Origin: Acidobacteriaceae bacterium
GTDB lineage: Bacteria; Acidobacteriota; Terriglobia; Bryobacterales; Bryobacteraceae
Assembly (NCBI GenBank): GCA_019240475.1
Contig: JAFAYI010000024.1
Span: 372,001 to 436,000 of the forward strand
Direction: 5' to 3'
Length of the DNA: 64,000 nucleotides
Shown: positions 53,380 to 63,855 of the stretch, piece after piece
Numbering within the stretch: the stretch's first letter is position 1
How the letters are laid out: the number at the start of each line of letters is the position of its first letter
Translations under genes and position numbers: made by a program
Notes under the pieces: generated by a model
Database searches by the model: none
What the model was told of the DNA's origin: nothing
What the model saw: the letters and a program-made list of their open reading frames with translations, nothing else

Positions 53380-54308
53380 CAAGCCTCGAGCGCGGTTTCG
53401 ATGGGGTATTCGATGTAGAGCTGGTGCACGGCCGCGTGGAGCGCCCGGCATTGATCGATGACGCCGTTGAGGTAGAAATGCATGTCGCGAGAGAGGATGT
53501 CGTCGATTTGGGCATAGGCGAGCGAGGAACGGAGCTTGCCGATGATGCGCTGAATGACGGCGATTTTGCGCGAGCTGGAAGTATCGCTGATGGCTTCGAG
53601 CGCGGTGTGCATGCGGTCAGCGGAATGGCGCACCGTGAATGGGAACTCGGGATTGAGCAGAAGGAATTCGGCGACGCGGCCGGGCGCGAGGTCGGCGGTA
53701 TAGACCTTGCAGTAGGCTTCGAAGGCGCCGCAACTGGATAGAAGGCCCACCCAATCGAGATCGTCGGCGCCGTCGGCTTCCGAGAAGTAGGCGTCGAGCA
53801 GGATGGAGAGCGCGCAGGCGCGCTCCATGGAGCGGCCCAATTGGATGAATTGCCAACCTTCGCCGTGGCTCATGGTGGCATCCGTCACGCCATAGAAGAC
53901 GTACGAGCCTTCGCGCACGAGAGTGACGAGGCGCAGGGGGTCGGCATGAAAGTTGACGCGGGACTGAGCGGTTTCGTGAAAAAGCTGATTGAGGCGCTCC
54001 CACATTTCGGAGCTGATTTGCTCGCGCACCTGACTGGCGTTTTCGCGTGCGGTGGTGATGCAGGAGACGATGGAAGAGCGCGTGTTGGGATCAGAGGTAA
54101 GGCGCATCATTGCCGTTTGCGGATCGACGGAGGAGGCTTGCGCCCCCAGGCCGAGCGAGGAGGTGATGCGATGCCAACGCTGCTCGGTAGAGGCTTTGGA
54201 AGGGTTGAGCATGAGGTTGTAGTTGGCTTCGAGCACGCGGGCGCAGTGATCGGCGCGCTCGAAGTAGCGGCTCATCCAATACAAACTGTCGGCGACGCGG
54301 GAGAGCAT
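53379..54308 (-). CDS. Alpha-E domain protein (DUF403)
   Basis: A 309-residue all-helical protein with the family start MLSRVADSLYWMSRYFERADHCARVLE and FIQLGRSMERACALSILLDAYF. Alpha-E proteins accompany circularly permuted ATP-grasp enzymes and transglutaminases and are thought to take part in a peptide-ligation or modification system. It begins seven bases after the ATP-grasp stop and ends overlapping the transglutaminase start, so the three are one operon. Confidence 0.92.
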   Translation of the reverse strand: MLSRVADSLYWMSRYFERADHCARVLEANYNLMLNPSKASTEQRWHRITSSLGLGAQASSVDPQTAMMRLTSDPNTRSSIVSCITTARENASQVREQISSEMWERLNQLFHETAQSRVNFHADPLRLVTLVREGSYVFYGVTDATMSHGEGWQFIQLGRSMERACALSILLDAYFSEADGADDLDWVGLLSSCGAFEAYCKVYTADLAPGRVAEFLLLNPEFPFTVRHSADRMHTALEAISDTSSSRKIAVIQRIIGKLRSSLAYAQIDDILSRDMHFYLNGVIDQCRALHAAVHQLYIEYPIETALEA

Positions 54309-54315
54309 GATGGTC

Positions 54316-55794
54316 TCAGTTCTGGAGCACCCAGGTGTCCTTGGAACCGCCGCCTTGCGAGGAGTTGACGACGAGCGAGCCTTTGCGCAGGGCGACGCGA
54401 GTCAAGCCGCCGGGCACGATGGTGACCTTGTCGCCTCCAAAGAGTACATAGGGGCGCAGGTCCACGTGGCGAGGCTCGATGCGCCCTTCGTCGACGAAGC
54501 ACGGGGCGGTCGAGAGCGCGAGGGTGGGCTGCGCGATGTAGTTGCGGGGCTCCTGTTCGATGCGCGCGCGGAATTCGTCTCGCTGAAGGGCGGAGCTGTG
54601 GGGGCCGATTAGCATTCCATAGCCGCCGGATTCGCCGACGGCTTTCACGACGTAGTTCTGAAGGTTATCGCAGACGTGGCGGCGCTGAACGTCGTCGGTC
54701 ATCAGGAATGTCTCGACGTTATTCAGGATCGCGTCTTCGCCGAGATAGAACTTGATGATCTCGGGGACGTAGGCGTAGATGGCTTTGTCGTCGGCGACGC
54801 CGGTGCCAAGGGCGTTGGCGAGAACGACATTGCCGGCGCGGTAAGCGTTGAACAGGCCGGCGGCGCCTAAAGACGAATCGGCGCGGAAGGCGAGCGGATC
54901 GAGGAAGTCGTCATCCACGCGGCGATAGATGACGTCGATGCGTTGAAGGCCGGAGGTGGTTCGCATGTAGGCGATGTTGTCGTGCATGACGAGGTCGCGG
55001 CCTTCGACGAGCTCGATGCCCATCTGGCGAGCGAGATAGGCGTGCTCGAAGTAAGCGGAGTTGTAGACGCCGGGAGTCAGGAGAACGATGCGAGGGTTGG
55101 AGCGGCCTTCGGGAGCGAGAGAGCGCAGGGTGGAAAGCAGAGCTTGGCTGTAATGCTCGATGGGGCGCACGCCGCACTTGCGGAAGAGCACGGGGAAGAT
55201 CTGCTTCATAACCTTGCGGCTGGTGAGCATGTAGGAGACGCCGCTCGGGACGCGGAGATTGTCTTCGAGCACGACGAAACTTCCGTCGGGCAGGCGGATG
55301 AGGTCGGTGCCGCAGACGCTCACATAGACATCGCGCGGGACTCTGACGCCGCGCATCTGGCGGCGGAAATGCCTGCAGGTGTAAATGATCTCGGCCGGGA
55401 TGGCGCGGGATTTGAGGATCTTGCGCTCGTGATAGACGTCCTTGAGGAAGAGATTTAGGGCGGTGATGCGTTGAGTGAGGCCGCGCTCGATGGTCTGCCA
55501 CTCGGCGCTGGTGACGATGCGGGGGAGCAGGTCGTGGGGGAAGATGCGTTCAGTGCCTTCCTGGCGGCCGTAGACGGTAAAGGTAATGCCCTGATTGAAA
55601 AACGAGAGATCGGCTTCCTGTTTGCTGCGGCGGAGTTCTTCGGCGGGAAGGCTCAACAGGCGCGCGTACAGGGGCCGGTAATGGGGACGGGGGCGGCCGC
55701 GGGCGCGAAACATCTCGTCATAGGCGGCATTCAGCTCATATTCGGCGAAGAGCGGCGGGATGCTGCGTTCGGCGATGGGTGATGGCGTTGCCAT
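54316..55794 (-). CDS. Circularly permuted type 2 ATP-grasp protein
   Basis: A 492-residue protein of the DUF404/DUF407 type: [102 protein letters not shown] and [16 protein letters not shown]. The Asp/Glu-Asn metal ligands (EDNLRVPSG) and the Lys/Gly loop (ESGGYGM) are visible. Predicted to activate a carboxylate with ATP for peptide-bond-like ligation. First gene of a three-gene operon with alpha-E and transglutaminase. Confidence 0.93.
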   Translation of the reverse strand: MATPSPIAERSIPPLFAEYELNAAYDEMFRARGRPRPHYRPLYARLLSLPAEELRRSKQEADLSFFNQGITFTVYGRQEGTERIFPHDLLPRIVTSAEWQTIERGLTQRITALNLFLKDVYHERKILKSRAIPAEIIYTCRHFRRQMRGVRVPRDVYVSVCGTDLIRLPDGSFVVLEDNLRVPSGVSYMLTSRKVMKQIFPVLFRKCGVRPIEHYSQALLSTLRSLAPEGRSNPRIVLLTPGVYNSAYFEHAYLARQMGIELVEGRDLVMHDNIAYMRTTSGLQRIDVIYRRVDDDFLDPLAFRADSSLGAAGLFNAYRAGNVVLANALGTGVADDKAIYAYVPEIIKFYLGEDAILNNVETFLMTDDVQRRHVCDNLQNYVVKAVGESGGYGMLIGPHSSALQRDEFRARIEQEPRNYIAQPTLALSTAPCFVDEGRIEPRHVDLRPYVLFGGDKVTIVPGGLTRVALRKGSLVVNSSQGGGSKDTWVLQN

Positions 55795-55936
55795 ATTCCG
55801 TGAAAGTTTCGCTCGCCGGAAACTGCTTCAACGTGGAATGGGCCCGGGTACCAACAGGATGAGTATAGCTCTACGTAGTTTTCGGGGCAGCCAGCGTGCA
55901 AGACGCTGAGATGCTTCGGCGAGAGCCCGCGCAGGC

Positions 55937-56686
55937 TCAGGCGATCAAGCGCTGCGGGGGCGGTTTGCGGAACTCGATTTCAGGAAGCGATTCGACGGCG
56001 CGGCGGAGAGATTGCTCCCAGGATGTGTGAATCAAGTTGAGGTCCTGGTCGGAGGCCGAGAAGCGGCGGTATTCGGTGAGGTCGAAGGAGTCTTTTCGAT
56101 AGAGGACGATTTCGATGGGCGGGCCGACGGTGACATTGGAGCGGATGGTGGCGTCGAAGGAGAGCAGCGCGTACTTGGCGGCGACTTCGAGGGAAGTGGC
56201 GGCGTCCACGCCTCGGTCGAGAATGGGGCGGCCGTACTTGCATTCGCCCAATTGCAGATAAGGCGAGTCGTAGGTGGCGCGCAGGGGGTTGCCTTGGGGG
56301 TAGATGAGATAGAGGCTGGGCTGCTCGCCTTTGACCTGGCCGCCGAGCAGCAAGTGAACGTTGAACGAGTAGTTATCGCGCTCTAACGCGGCGCGATCGA
56401 TGTCTGAAATGCGGCGGACGCAATCGCCGACGACACGAGCGGCGTGATAGAGAGAATCGGATTGGGCGAGGCCCTCGCCCGCTTCGAAATCACTGCGCAA
56501 CTGAGTGATGACGGATTGGCTGATGGAAAGGCTCCCGCTCGAAAGGATGACGAAGACGCGTTCGCCGGGTTGGACGAAGTGATACATCTTGCGGCAGACG
56601 TTCACCTGGTCGAAGCCGGCATTGGTGCGCGAATCCGAGGCCATAACCAGGCCGTCATCTGTCACGATGCCCAAACAGTAAGTCAT
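55937..56686 (-). CDS. Anbu (ancestral proteasome beta subunit-like) protein
   Basis: A 249-residue Ntn-hydrolase-fold protein starting MTYCLGIVTDDGLVMASDSRTNAG, which fits the Anbu family related to proteasome beta subunits and HslV. Removing Met1 exposes Thr2 as the possible nucleophile. Further matches are VFVILSSGSLSISQSV and LLLGGQ, with Lys in VNVCRKMYHF. The ATG at 56686 was chosen because it puts Thr2 first and has GGGAGC upstream. It is separated by 142 bp from the ATP-grasp operon and divergent from the second transglutaminase. Confidence 0.9.
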   Translation of the reverse strand: MTYCLGIVTDDGLVMASDSRTNAGFDQVNVCRKMYHFVQPGERVFVILSSGSLSISQSVITQLRSDFEAGEGLAQSDSLYHAARVVGDCVRRISDIDRAALERDNYSFNVHLLLGGQVKGEQPSLYLIYPQGNPLRATYDSPYLQLGECKYGRPILDRGVDAATSLEVAAKYALLSFDATIRSNVTVGPPIEIVLYRKDSFDLTEYRRFSASDQDLNLIHTSWEQSLRRAVESLPEIEFRKPPPQRLIA

Positions 56687-56845
56687 GTGGTTTTGCTCCC
56701 GCGGCGCCCCGAAGCCTTGTTTTAGCACGGCGACACCCGGGAATTTGTTCGGATACACTGACTCTACGCGCTGGTGTGAACCGAGCGGTTCACTTGCCTC
56801 GTCAGCAGATCGGCCGGTGCACATCCTCAACTGCAAAAGGAGATT

Positions 56846-57691
56846 ATGCTGATCCGCTTAGGCTACGACATTGAGTTCCATGCGCCGTTGGAAGTTCCCA
56901 TGGTGGCGCTGTTGAACGTGCATCCGTCGCGCGAAAAAGACCTGCGCGAGCCGGATGAGCTGCGGATTGAGCCAAGGGTTCCGATAGAAAAATATGTAGA
57001 CGGTTTCGGCAATCGCTGCAGCCGGTTCGTGGCGCCAGCGGGGACGCTGCGATTGACGAATTCGACGCTGATCGAAGATTCGGGCGAGCCGGACACGCGG
57101 AATCCGGAGGCGCGCGAACTGCGGGTGGAAGATTTGCCGGCGGAGGCGCTGCAGTTTCTTCTGGCGAGCCGCTATTGCGAAGTGGACCTGATGACGAACA
57201 TCGCAACGGAACTGTTCGGGCATATTGCGCCGGGGTGGGGGCGCGTGCAGGCGATCTGCGACTGGGTGAACAAGAAAGTAAGCTTTGGGTATAGCTTCGC
57301 GCGCTCGACCAAGACGGCGCTGGACGTGTATACGGAGCGCCTGGGGGTGTGCCGCGATTTCCAGCATCTGGCGATTACGTTCTGCCGAGCGCTGAATATT
57401 CCGGCGCGCTACACGACGGGATACCTGGGCGATATCGGGGTGCCCGTGGCGCCGTTCCCAATGGATTTCAGCGCATGGTTCGAAGTCTATCTGGAAGACC
57501 GCTGGTGGGCGTTCGATGCGCGGCACAATCGCGCGCGCATCGGCAGAATTTTGATGGCGGCGGGGCGGGACGCGGCCGATGTGGCGATTACGACATCGTT
57601 CGGGGCAACGAAGCTGACGAAGTTCGAGGTGGTGACGGACGAAGTGATACCGGAGAAAGTTTCGACGGTTCAGGCGGCGAGCCGCGATTGA
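56846..57691 (+). CDS. Second transglutaminase-like protein, His replaced
   Basis: A 281-residue protein: an N-terminal beta-rich half, then a transglutaminase-like core with Cys in LGVCRDFQHLAITFCR and Asp in WWAFDARHN. The position where the core His normally stands reads DFSAWFEVYL, with Ser in place of His; I recall this as shared by a subgroup seen near Anbu, but that needs checking. Activity may therefore be altered or lost. AGGAG lies five bases before the ATG. Divergent from Anbu, belonging to the same neighbourhood. Confidence 0.85.
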   Translation: MLIRLGYDIEFHAPLEVPMVALLNVHPSREKDLREPDELRIEPRVPIEKYVDGFGNRCSRFVAPAGTLRLTNSTLIEDSGEPDTRNPEARELRVEDLPAEALQFLLASRYCEVDLMTNIATELFGHIAPGWGRVQAICDWVNKKVSFGYSFARSTKTALDVYTERLGVCRDFQHLAITFCRALNIPARYTTGYLGDIGVPVAPFPMDFSAWFEVYLEDRWWAFDARHNRARIGRILMAAGRDAADVAITTSFGATKLTKFEVVTDEVIPEKVSTVQAASRD

Positions 57692-57705
57692 TCAGGCGCG
57701 ATTGA

Positions 57706-58608
57706 TCAGGCGGGCGGGCCGTCCTCGAGGAGATGTTTGCGAGCGGCAGCCAGCTCTTCCTTTTTCTGAGCGTCGACTTTGGGGAACGAGAGGTTCAGCG
57801 CCTCAAGGGTCTCGATGACGACGGAGGAGACCACGATCCAGGCGAACCATTTGTGATCGGCTGGAATGACATACCAGGGAGCGAGCGGATGGGCCGTATG
57901 ACGGATCGTGTCCTGGTAGGCGCGCATGTACTCGTCCCAATGCTCGCGCTCTCGGACGTCGTCTTCGGAAAATTTCCAGTTTTTGGCGGGATCGTCGATT
58001 CTGGCGAGGAAGCGTCGCTGCTGTTCGTCCTTTGAGACATGCAGGAAAAATTTGAGGATGACGGTTCCGTCGCGCTGAAGATGGCGCTCGAAGGCATTGA
58101 TGTCTTCAAATCGCTCCCGCCAGATTCGCTTAGTGACCAAAGACGGCGGAATGCGTTCCTTGCGAAGCGTGGGCGCATGCACGCGGACAACAAGCGTTTC
58201 CTCGTAATAGGAGCGATTGAAGATGCCGATGCGGCCGCGAGGCGGCAGGCGCTGGGATGCGCGCCAGAGGAAGTCGTGGCTCAGCTCTTCGGTGGAAGGC
58301 TCCTTGAAAGCGGACACCTGGCAACCTTCGGGATTGACGCCCGACATGACATGGCGGATGGCGCTATCTTTGCCCGCCGAATCCATGCCTTGAAAGATGA
58401 GCAGGAGCGCCCAGCGATCCTGGGCGTAGAGTTTTTCCTGCGCGTCGGTTAGGCGCCGCAGAGCTTCCTGCAGGAGGCGGTCGGCTTCGTCCTTAAGGTG
58501 AAGGCCGCGCGTATCGGCGGGGTCATGATCCTTGAGACGGAAACCTTTGCCGTGTTCGATCCGGTAGGGCTCAATCAGCTTGGAGGGTTTGGGGAGTTTG
58601 CGGGACAT
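57706..58608 (-). CDS. ppk2: Polyphosphate kinase 2 family protein
   Basis: A 300-residue PPK2 enzyme that transfers phosphate between polyphosphate and nucleotides. Walker A-like GMDSAGKDSAIRHVMSGVNPEG, the lid-region RIGIFNRSYYEE and KFFLHVSKDEQQRRFLAR are visible. WYVIPADHKWFAWIVVSSVV is the class III-type C-terminus. The class (AMP or ADP as acceptor) cannot be fixed with certainty. Three bases upstream of it ends... the next gene (58612) starts on the same strand. Confidence 0.92.
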   Translation of the reverse strand: MSRKLPKPSKLIEPYRIEHGKGFRLKDHDPADTRGLHLKDEADRLLQEALRRLTDAQEKLYAQDRWALLLIFQGMDSAGKDSAIRHVMSGVNPEGCQVSAFKEPSTEELSHDFLWRASQRLPPRGRIGIFNRSYYEETLVVRVHAPTLRKERIPPSLVTKRIWRERFEDINAFERHLQRDGTVILKFFLHVSKDEQQRRFLARIDDPAKNWKFSEDDVREREHWDEYMRAYQDTIRHTAHPLAPWYVIPADHKWFAWIVVSSVVIETLEALNLSFPKVDAQKKEELAAARKHLLEDGPPA

Positions 58609-58611
58609 GGG

Positions 58612-59154
58612 TCAGGGTCGCGTTTGAGTTTCGCCAGGCTCCTCGCAGCCGGTCAAGGTGCTGCAGCCGCGGATGCGGACTTCGAGCATATAGAGCACGA
58701 TGACAATGTTGACGGCAAGGACGCCGATGCGCTCCCAATCGGCGCGCTCGCTGACCTTGAGGATTTCCCAGGGAAGATACATGGCGCCGGAGAGCAGGGC
58801 GAACCACTCGGCCCAGACGCGGCGATTCCATAGGCCCCAGGCTTCGACGAAGCGGACGGTGCAGTAAGTGAGAGTGGCGGCGGCGATGGTCCAGAGGCGG
58901 GCGTCGGAGAGTTTGAGGGCGGCGTTGAGGATGGCGCGGGCGAAGTGGCGGTCGGGGTCCATGTGGAGGTGATAGAGCAGGCGTTCGGCGTAGTCTTCCG
59001 CGTGCCGATGCAGGATGAACAGGGTGAGGCCAAGCAGCAGGACAACGGCGCCTTTGAGGGCTTCGAAACCGGCTACGGCGCGGAGGCCGGCCGTGCTGGC
59101 GCGCTCGTCGATGGCTGAAGGCGCCGGGTGCGGCGGAGTCACGGGTGCGCTCAT
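58612..59154 (-). CDS. DUF2127-type integral membrane protein
   Basis: A 180-residue protein with about four membrane helices: LRAVAGFEALKGAVVLLLGLTLFILHRH, ILNAALKLSDARLWTIAAATLTYC, RFVEAWGLWNRRVWAEWFALLSGAMYLPWEI and IGVLAVNIVIVLYMLEVRI. The pattern GFEALKG...AWGLWNRRxWAEWFA...YLPxEI is typical of DUF2127. Function unknown. The ATG at 59154 precedes the PPK2 gene with a three-base gap between them; both may share a transcript with the carboxylase gene upstream (22 bp). Confidence 0.85.
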   Translation of the reverse strand: MSAPVTPPHPAPSAIDERASTAGLRAVAGFEALKGAVVLLLGLTLFILHRHAEDYAERLLYHLHMDPDRHFARAILNAALKLSDARLWTIAAATLTYCTVRFVEAWGLWNRRVWAEWFALLSGAMYLPWEILKVSERADWERIGVLAVNIVIVLYMLEVRIRGCSTLTGCEEPGETQTRP

Positions 59155-59176
59155 GCTCCGATGCTCCCATATGAAC

Positions 59177-60724
59177 TTAGAGCGGGATGTTTCCGTGCTT
59201 CTTGCGCGGCATGGTGTCGCCTTTGCCAGCGAGCATGCGGAGGGCGCGGATGACCTTGGCGCGTGTTTCGCGCGGCTCGATGACGTCGTCGACGTAGCCG
59301 CGCTCGGCGGCAACGAAGGGATTGGCGAAGCGGTCGCGATACTCGTCGATCTTGGCTTGACGATCCTGGTCGGGGCTCGAGGAAGCCTGCAGTTCCCGGC
59401 GGTACAGGATGTTGACGGCGCCTTCGGGACCCATGACGGCGATTTCGGCGGTGGGGTAAGCGAAGTTGACATCGGTGCGGAGATGCTTGGAACCCATCAC
59501 GCAGTAGGCGCCGCCGTAAGCCTTGCGCGTGATGACGGTGATTTTGGGAACGGTGGCTTCGGCATAGGCGTAGAGAAGTTTCGCGCCGTGGCGAATGACG
59601 CCGCCGAATTCCTGCGCGGTTCCGGGGAGGAAGCCGGGCACGTCTTCGAACGTGAGGATGGGGATCTGGAAGGCGTCGCAGAAGCGCACGAAGCGGGCGC
59701 CTTTGATGGACGAATCGATATCGAGGCAGCCGGCGAGATGGGCGGGCTGATTGGCGACGACGCCGATGGTTTCGCCGGCCATGCGGGCGAAGCCGATGAC
59801 TATGTTGGCGGCGAACTGCTCGGAGACTTCGAAGAAGTTGCCGTCGTCGATGACGCGGCAGATTACATCTTTAATGTCGTAGGGCTTGTTCGATTCGAGC
59901 GGGATGAGGGTGTCGAGGGCGGGGTCGGCGCGGGTTTCGGGGTCGGAGGTGGGCACGCGGGGAACGCCATCGAGATTATTTTGGGGCAGGAAGGTCATGA
60001 GTTCGCGGATGCGCCGCAGGCAGTCTTCGTCGTTGGCGGCGAGGAAGTGGGCGACGCCGCTGGTGACGTTGTGCGTGGAAGCGCCGCCGAGAGTTTCTTT
60101 GGTGACGTCTTCGTGGGTGACGGTCTTGATGACGTCGGGGCCGGTGACGAACATGTGGCTGGTGCGATCGACCATGAAAACGAAGTCTGTCAGGGCGGGC
60201 GAGTAGACGGCGCCGCCGGCGCAGGGACCCATAATGGCCGAGATTTGAGGAACGACGCCGCTTGAAAGCGTGTTGCGGAGGAAGATATCGGCGTAGCCGG
60301 CGAGGGAGACGACGCCTTCCTGGATGCGCGCGCCGCCGGAATCGTTGAGGCCGATGACCGGAGCGCCGGTCTTGAGCGCGAGATCCATCAGCTTGACGAT
60401 CTTTTGCGCATTGGCTTCGGAAAGCGAACCGCCGAATACGGTAAAGTCCTGGGCGAAGACGAAGACCTGGCGACCGTGAACGAGACCGTGGCCGGTGATG
60501 AAGCCATCGCCATCGACCATCGTGTGCTGCGCGCCGAAGTTGTAGCAACGATGGCGGACGAGCTTGTCGAGTTCTTCGAAGGCGCCTTCGTCGAGTAAGA
60601 GATCGATGCGTTCGCGAGCCGAGAGCTTGCCTTCGCGGTGCTGGCGGTCCTTGCGTTCGGGGCCGCCGCCTTGTTCGGCGCGCGCGTGGCGACGCCTCAG
60701 TTCGTCGAGCCGGTTAGAAGCCAT
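59177..60724 (-). CDS. pccB: Acyl-CoA (propionyl-CoA) carboxylase beta subunit
   Basis: A 515-residue carboxyltransferase subunit with the crotonase-fold oxyanion loops [15 protein letters not shown] and [15 protein letters not shown], and in the C-terminal half [29 protein letters not shown]. Length and motifs match PccB/AccD5-type enzymes that carboxylate propionyl- or acetyl-CoA on biotin. The biotin carboxylase/BCCP subunit is not in this window. Divergent from selB. Confidence 0.93.
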   Translation of the reverse strand: MASNRLDELRRRHARAEQGGGPERKDRQHREGKLSARERIDLLLDEGAFEELDKLVRHRCYNFGAQHTMVDGDGFITGHGLVHGRQVFVFAQDFTVFGGSLSEANAQKIVKLMDLALKTGAPVIGLNDSGGARIQEGVVSLAGYADIFLRNTLSSGVVPQISAIMGPCAGGAVYSPALTDFVFMVDRTSHMFVTGPDVIKTVTHEDVTKETLGGASTHNVTSGVAHFLAANDEDCLRRIRELMTFLPQNNLDGVPRVPTSDPETRADPALDTLIPLESNKPYDIKDVICRVIDDGNFFEVSEQFAANIVIGFARMAGETIGVVANQPAHLAGCLDIDSSIKGARFVRFCDAFQIPILTFEDVPGFLPGTAQEFGGVIRHGAKLLYAYAEATVPKITVITRKAYGGAYCVMGSKHLRTDVNFAYPTAEIAVMGPEGAVNILYRRELQASSSPDQDRQAKIDEYRDRFANPFVAAERGYVDDVIEPRETRAKVIRALRMLAGKGDTMPRKKHGNIPL

Positions 60725-60771
60725 GTCTACTTAGTGTCTGCCATTTGTGATGCGAGGATGAAAGTTCCAGA

Positions 60772-62649
60772 ATGTCAGATGCGGAGACGAGAGGCGGCGG
60801 ACGCCGGCAGATTGTAGTTGGGACGGCCGGGCATATCGACCATGGAAAGACCACGCTGATTCGGGCGTTGACCGGCATCGATACGGACCGGCTCGCGGAG
60901 GAGAAGCGGCGCGGGATCTCGATTGATCTGGGATTCGCCCACATGGCGCTCGAAGGCGGCGGCTCGATCAGCTTTGTGGATGTTCCGGGACATGAGCGGT
61001 TCATCAAGAACATGCTTGCGGGCGTGGGCGGGATTGAAGCGGTGCTGCTGGTGGTGGCGGCGGACGAATCGGTGAAGCCGCAGACGCGGGAGCATTTCGA
61101 TATCTGCAGGCTGTTGGGCATCGAGCAGGGAATCGTGGTCTTGACCAAATCGGATCTGACGAGCCCGGAACAGCTAGCGAAAACGCAGGAGGATGTGAAG
61201 GCGTTGTGCGCGGGATCGTTTCTTGAGCGAGCGGCGGTGAATGCGGTGAGCGCGGCGACGGGCGTGGGGCTCGATGAGCTGCGGCGCGAGCTGGGGCTGC
61301 TTGCCGGGCGGGCGGCGCGGCGGGGCAGTGAAGGATCGGCGCGGCTGCCGATTGATCGAAGCTTCGCATTGAAAGGCTTCGGAACGGTGGTGACCGGGAC
61401 GCTGCGGGGCGGCGCGCTGCGGGCGGGGGAGACGGTTCGCATTCATCCTATGAATCGCGAAGCACGCATTCGCGGCCTGCAGATGCATGGCGGGCAGGTG
61501 GACCGGGCGCTGGCCGGGCAGCGCTGCGCGGTGAACCTGGCGGGCGTCGATCATTCCGAAATTTTTCGCGGGTGCGTTCTGACCCATGGTGATGGGCTGG
61601 AGACGTCGAAGCGGATGGATGTGTCGGTCGAGTGGATGGATGCCGCGGAGATTCCCGTCGCCAAGCAAGAGTTTCTGCTGCACGCGGGAACGGCGGAAAT
61701 TCGAGCGGAGCTGAAGCCGTTGGCGCGAACGGCGGAGAAGAAAACACTAGCGAGGCTATGGCTGGGAGAGGCGGCGCTTGTGCTGCCGGGAGACCGGTTC
61801 GTGCTGCGGCGGCCGTCGCCTGCGAGGACGGTGGCGGGAGGCGTGATTATAGACGCATTCCCGCCGGCGCGGCTGAACCGCGCGAAGACGGTGGCGCGAT
61901 TGTTATCTATTGCGGACGCGGATTTAGGAAAACGAATCGAGATTCTGGCGCGAGAGAGCACGACCGGGCGGCGCGTCGCGGAGCTGATACGGTTGACGGG
62001 CGAGACGGCGGCGCGTATCGAGACGGCGCTTCGGAGCAATGCAGCGCTGGTGTTCGATGAGGCGAGCCAGCGGGCAGTAACTAAGGAATGGGTGGAGCAG
62101 AAGCGGCGCGAAATTGGCGCATGGCTTGCGGCGTTTCATGCAAAGAATCCGTCGCTTGCAGGCGCGCCGATGACCGCTGCGCGGATGGGACTGGACGCCG
62201 AGCTGGCGAAAGTAGTGTTTCACGGCGCGCCGGGATTGCGCGCGCAGGGAGACGTGGTTTCGCTCGCGACACATCGGGCAGAGTTGAGCAGCCAGGAAAC
62301 GCAGGCCCTTGCGAAGATAGAACACGCGTTCCGGCAGGCAGGCTTTCAACCGGCGCCGCCGGCCGAGGTTTTGAAGGCGGCGGGATTGGAACCTAACCGG
62401 GCGCGGGGGCTGTTGGAGAGCCTCGTGAAAAGCCAGAAACTGGTGCGGGTGTCGGAGAGCCTTATCTTTCACGCAGAGGTGATTGCGCACGTGCGCAAGT
62501 CGCTTGCGCAGCACAAAGGACGGCGGTTCTCGGTTCCCGAATTCAAGGAGTGGACGCAGATTTCGCGCAAGTACGCGATCCCGCTGCTGGAGTATCTGGA
62601 TCATCAGCGAGTGACGCGGCGCGAGGGGGATGCGCGAGTCGTGCTGTAG
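60772..62649 (+). CDS. selB: Selenocysteine-specific elongation factor SelB
   Basis: A 625-residue translational GTPase: G1 [33 protein letters not shown]3 [32 protein letters not shown]4 LTKSD. Two beta barrels follow ([20 protein letters not shown]) and winged helices at the C-terminus ([35 protein letters not shown]). The winged helices bind the SECIS hairpin. Its presence implies selenocysteine decoding. No selA, selD, tRNA-Sec or selenoprotein gene is seen in the window. Confidence 0.95.
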   Translation: MSDAETRGGGRRQIVVGTAGHIDHGKTTLIRALTGIDTDRLAEEKRRGISIDLGFAHMALEGGGSISFVDVPGHERFIKNMLAGVGGIEAVLLVVAADESVKPQTREHFDICRLLGIEQGIVVLTKSDLTSPEQLAKTQEDVKALCAGSFLERAAVNAVSAATGVGLDELRRELGLLAGRAARRGSEGSARLPIDRSFALKGFGTVVTGTLRGGALRAGETVRIHPMNREARIRGLQMHGGQVDRALAGQRCAVNLAGVDHSEIFRGCVLTHGDGLETSKRMDVSVEWMDAAEIPVAKQEFLLHAGTAEIRAELKPLARTAEKKTLARLWLGEAALVLPGDRFVLRRPSPARTVAGGVIIDAFPPARLNRAKTVARLLSIADADLGKRIEILARESTTGRRVAELIRLTGETAARIETALRSNAALVFDEASQRAVTKEWVEQKRREIGAWLAAFHAKNPSLAGAPMTAARMGLDAELAKVVFHGAPGLRAQGDVVSLATHRAELSSQETQALAKIEHAFRQAGFQPAPPAEVLKAAGLEPNRARGLLESLVKSQKLVRVSESLIFHAEVIAHVRKSLAQHKGRRFSVPEFKEWTQISRKYAIPLLEYLDHQRVTRREGDARVVL

Positions 62650-62654
62650 CGCGT

Positions 62655-63824
62655 TTACAGCACTTCGAAGATCAGGCACTTCAGGTAGTGCGTTTCGGGG
62701 ACGGTCAGAAGAATAGGGTGATCCTGGGACTGGGTGCGGCGCTCAAGGATGCGCAACTGCTTGCCGCATTCTAGCGCGGCGGCCGCGATGACTTCAAGCA
62801 GATGCGCTTCGTTCATGTGGTGGGAGCAGGAGCAGCTCACCAGAATGCCTCCGGGATCGAGAAGGCGCAAGGCGCGAAGATTGATTTCTTTGTAGCCGCG
62901 AGCGGCGCCTTCGAGGGCCGACCGGGATTTGGTGAAAGCCGGAGGATCGACGATGACGATGTCGAACGTGCGGCGGGCGGAGACCAGAGCAGGAAGATAA
63001 TCGAGAACATTCGCCTCTTCGAAAGCCACGTTCGAAATGTTGTTTAGCGACGCGTTGGCTCGCGCGAGATCGAGCGAGGCGGCCGAGCTATCGATAGCCT
63101 GGATGGATTGGCATGCGGAAGCGAGATGCAGCGCGAAGCCCGCGGTAGCGGTGAAACAATCGAGCGCGCGGCCGCGCGCGTAACGGCGGACGGCGAGATA
63201 ATTCTCGCGCTGATCGAGAAAGACGCCGGTTTTCTGGCCATGGAGCAGATCGGCGCGCCAGTTCAGGCCATTCATGCGCAGATCGACTGTTTCGGGAACT
63301 TCGCCAAAGAGAGTGCGGATTTGCTGAGGAAGATTTTCTTTCGCGCGAACGGGCACATCGTTGCGGGCGACGATGCCTTTGGGATCGAGGAGCGAGGCGA
63401 GGATGTCGACGATTTCTTGCGCGAGCCGATCCATGCCTTGATCGAGGAGCTGGAGAACGAGATAGTCCCCGTATCGGTCTACGATCAGGCCCGGGAGGAG
63501 GTCGCCTTCGGCGTGGACAAGACGCCACGCATCGGAATCGGCGACAATACGGCGGCGATAGGCGAGCGCGGCTTCGATGCGTTCGCGGAGGAACGCGTGA
63601 TCGATGGGCCGGACGCGCCGGCTCAGCAAGCGAAGCGCGATCTGCGAGGTGGAGCTGTAGTGCGCGGCGCCGAGCGCGTGTCCTTGCGGATCGACGACGC
63701 GCACGGCATCGCCAGGTTCGGCCGTGCCGCTATCGATCAAGTCGCTTAAGAAGATCCAAGGATGCCCGTCGCGCACGCGATTGGCCGCCTTACGATTGAC
63801 GCGCACGGTCGGCATCGCGAGCAT
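62655..63824 (-). CDS. RlmI-like class I SAM-dependent rRNA methyltransferase
   Basis: A 389-residue protein with a PUA-like N-terminal domain (VRVNRKAANRVRDGHPWIFLSDL). A middle domain (LVHAEGDLLPGLIVDRYGDYLVLQ) is followed by a Rossmann methyltransferase core (DCFTATAGFALHLA as motif I, FDIVIVDPPAFTKSR as the DPPxF motif IV, LVSCSCSHHM as the catalytic Cys region). This matches RlmI and related 23S rRNA m5C methyltransferases. An ATG nine bases downstream is an alternative start. Convergent with selB, five bases between stops. Confidence 0.92.
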   Translation of the reverse strand: MLAMPTVRVNRKAANRVRDGHPWIFLSDLIDSGTAEPGDAVRVVDPQGHALGAAHYSSTSQIALRLLSRRVRPIDHAFLRERIEAALAYRRRIVADSDAWRLVHAEGDLLPGLIVDRYGDYLVLQLLDQGMDRLAQEIVDILASLLDPKGIVARNDVPVRAKENLPQQIRTLFGEVPETVDLRMNGLNWRADLLHGQKTGVFLDQRENYLAVRRYARGRALDCFTATAGFALHLASACQSIQAIDSSAASLDLARANASLNNISNVAFEEANVLDYLPALVSARRTFDIVIVDPPAFTKSRSALEGAARGYKEINLRALRLLDPGGILVSCSCSHHMNEAHLLEVIAAAALECGKQLRILERRTQSQDHPILLTVPETHYLKCLIFEVL

Positions 63825-63855
63825 GGCCTCATTAGAGCATTGCGCGCAGGGCGTA

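Noticed and set aside
59015..60265. Long plus-strand frame opposite the carboxylase gene
   Set aside because: Antisense of pccB with no recognisable motif; pccB itself is unambiguous.
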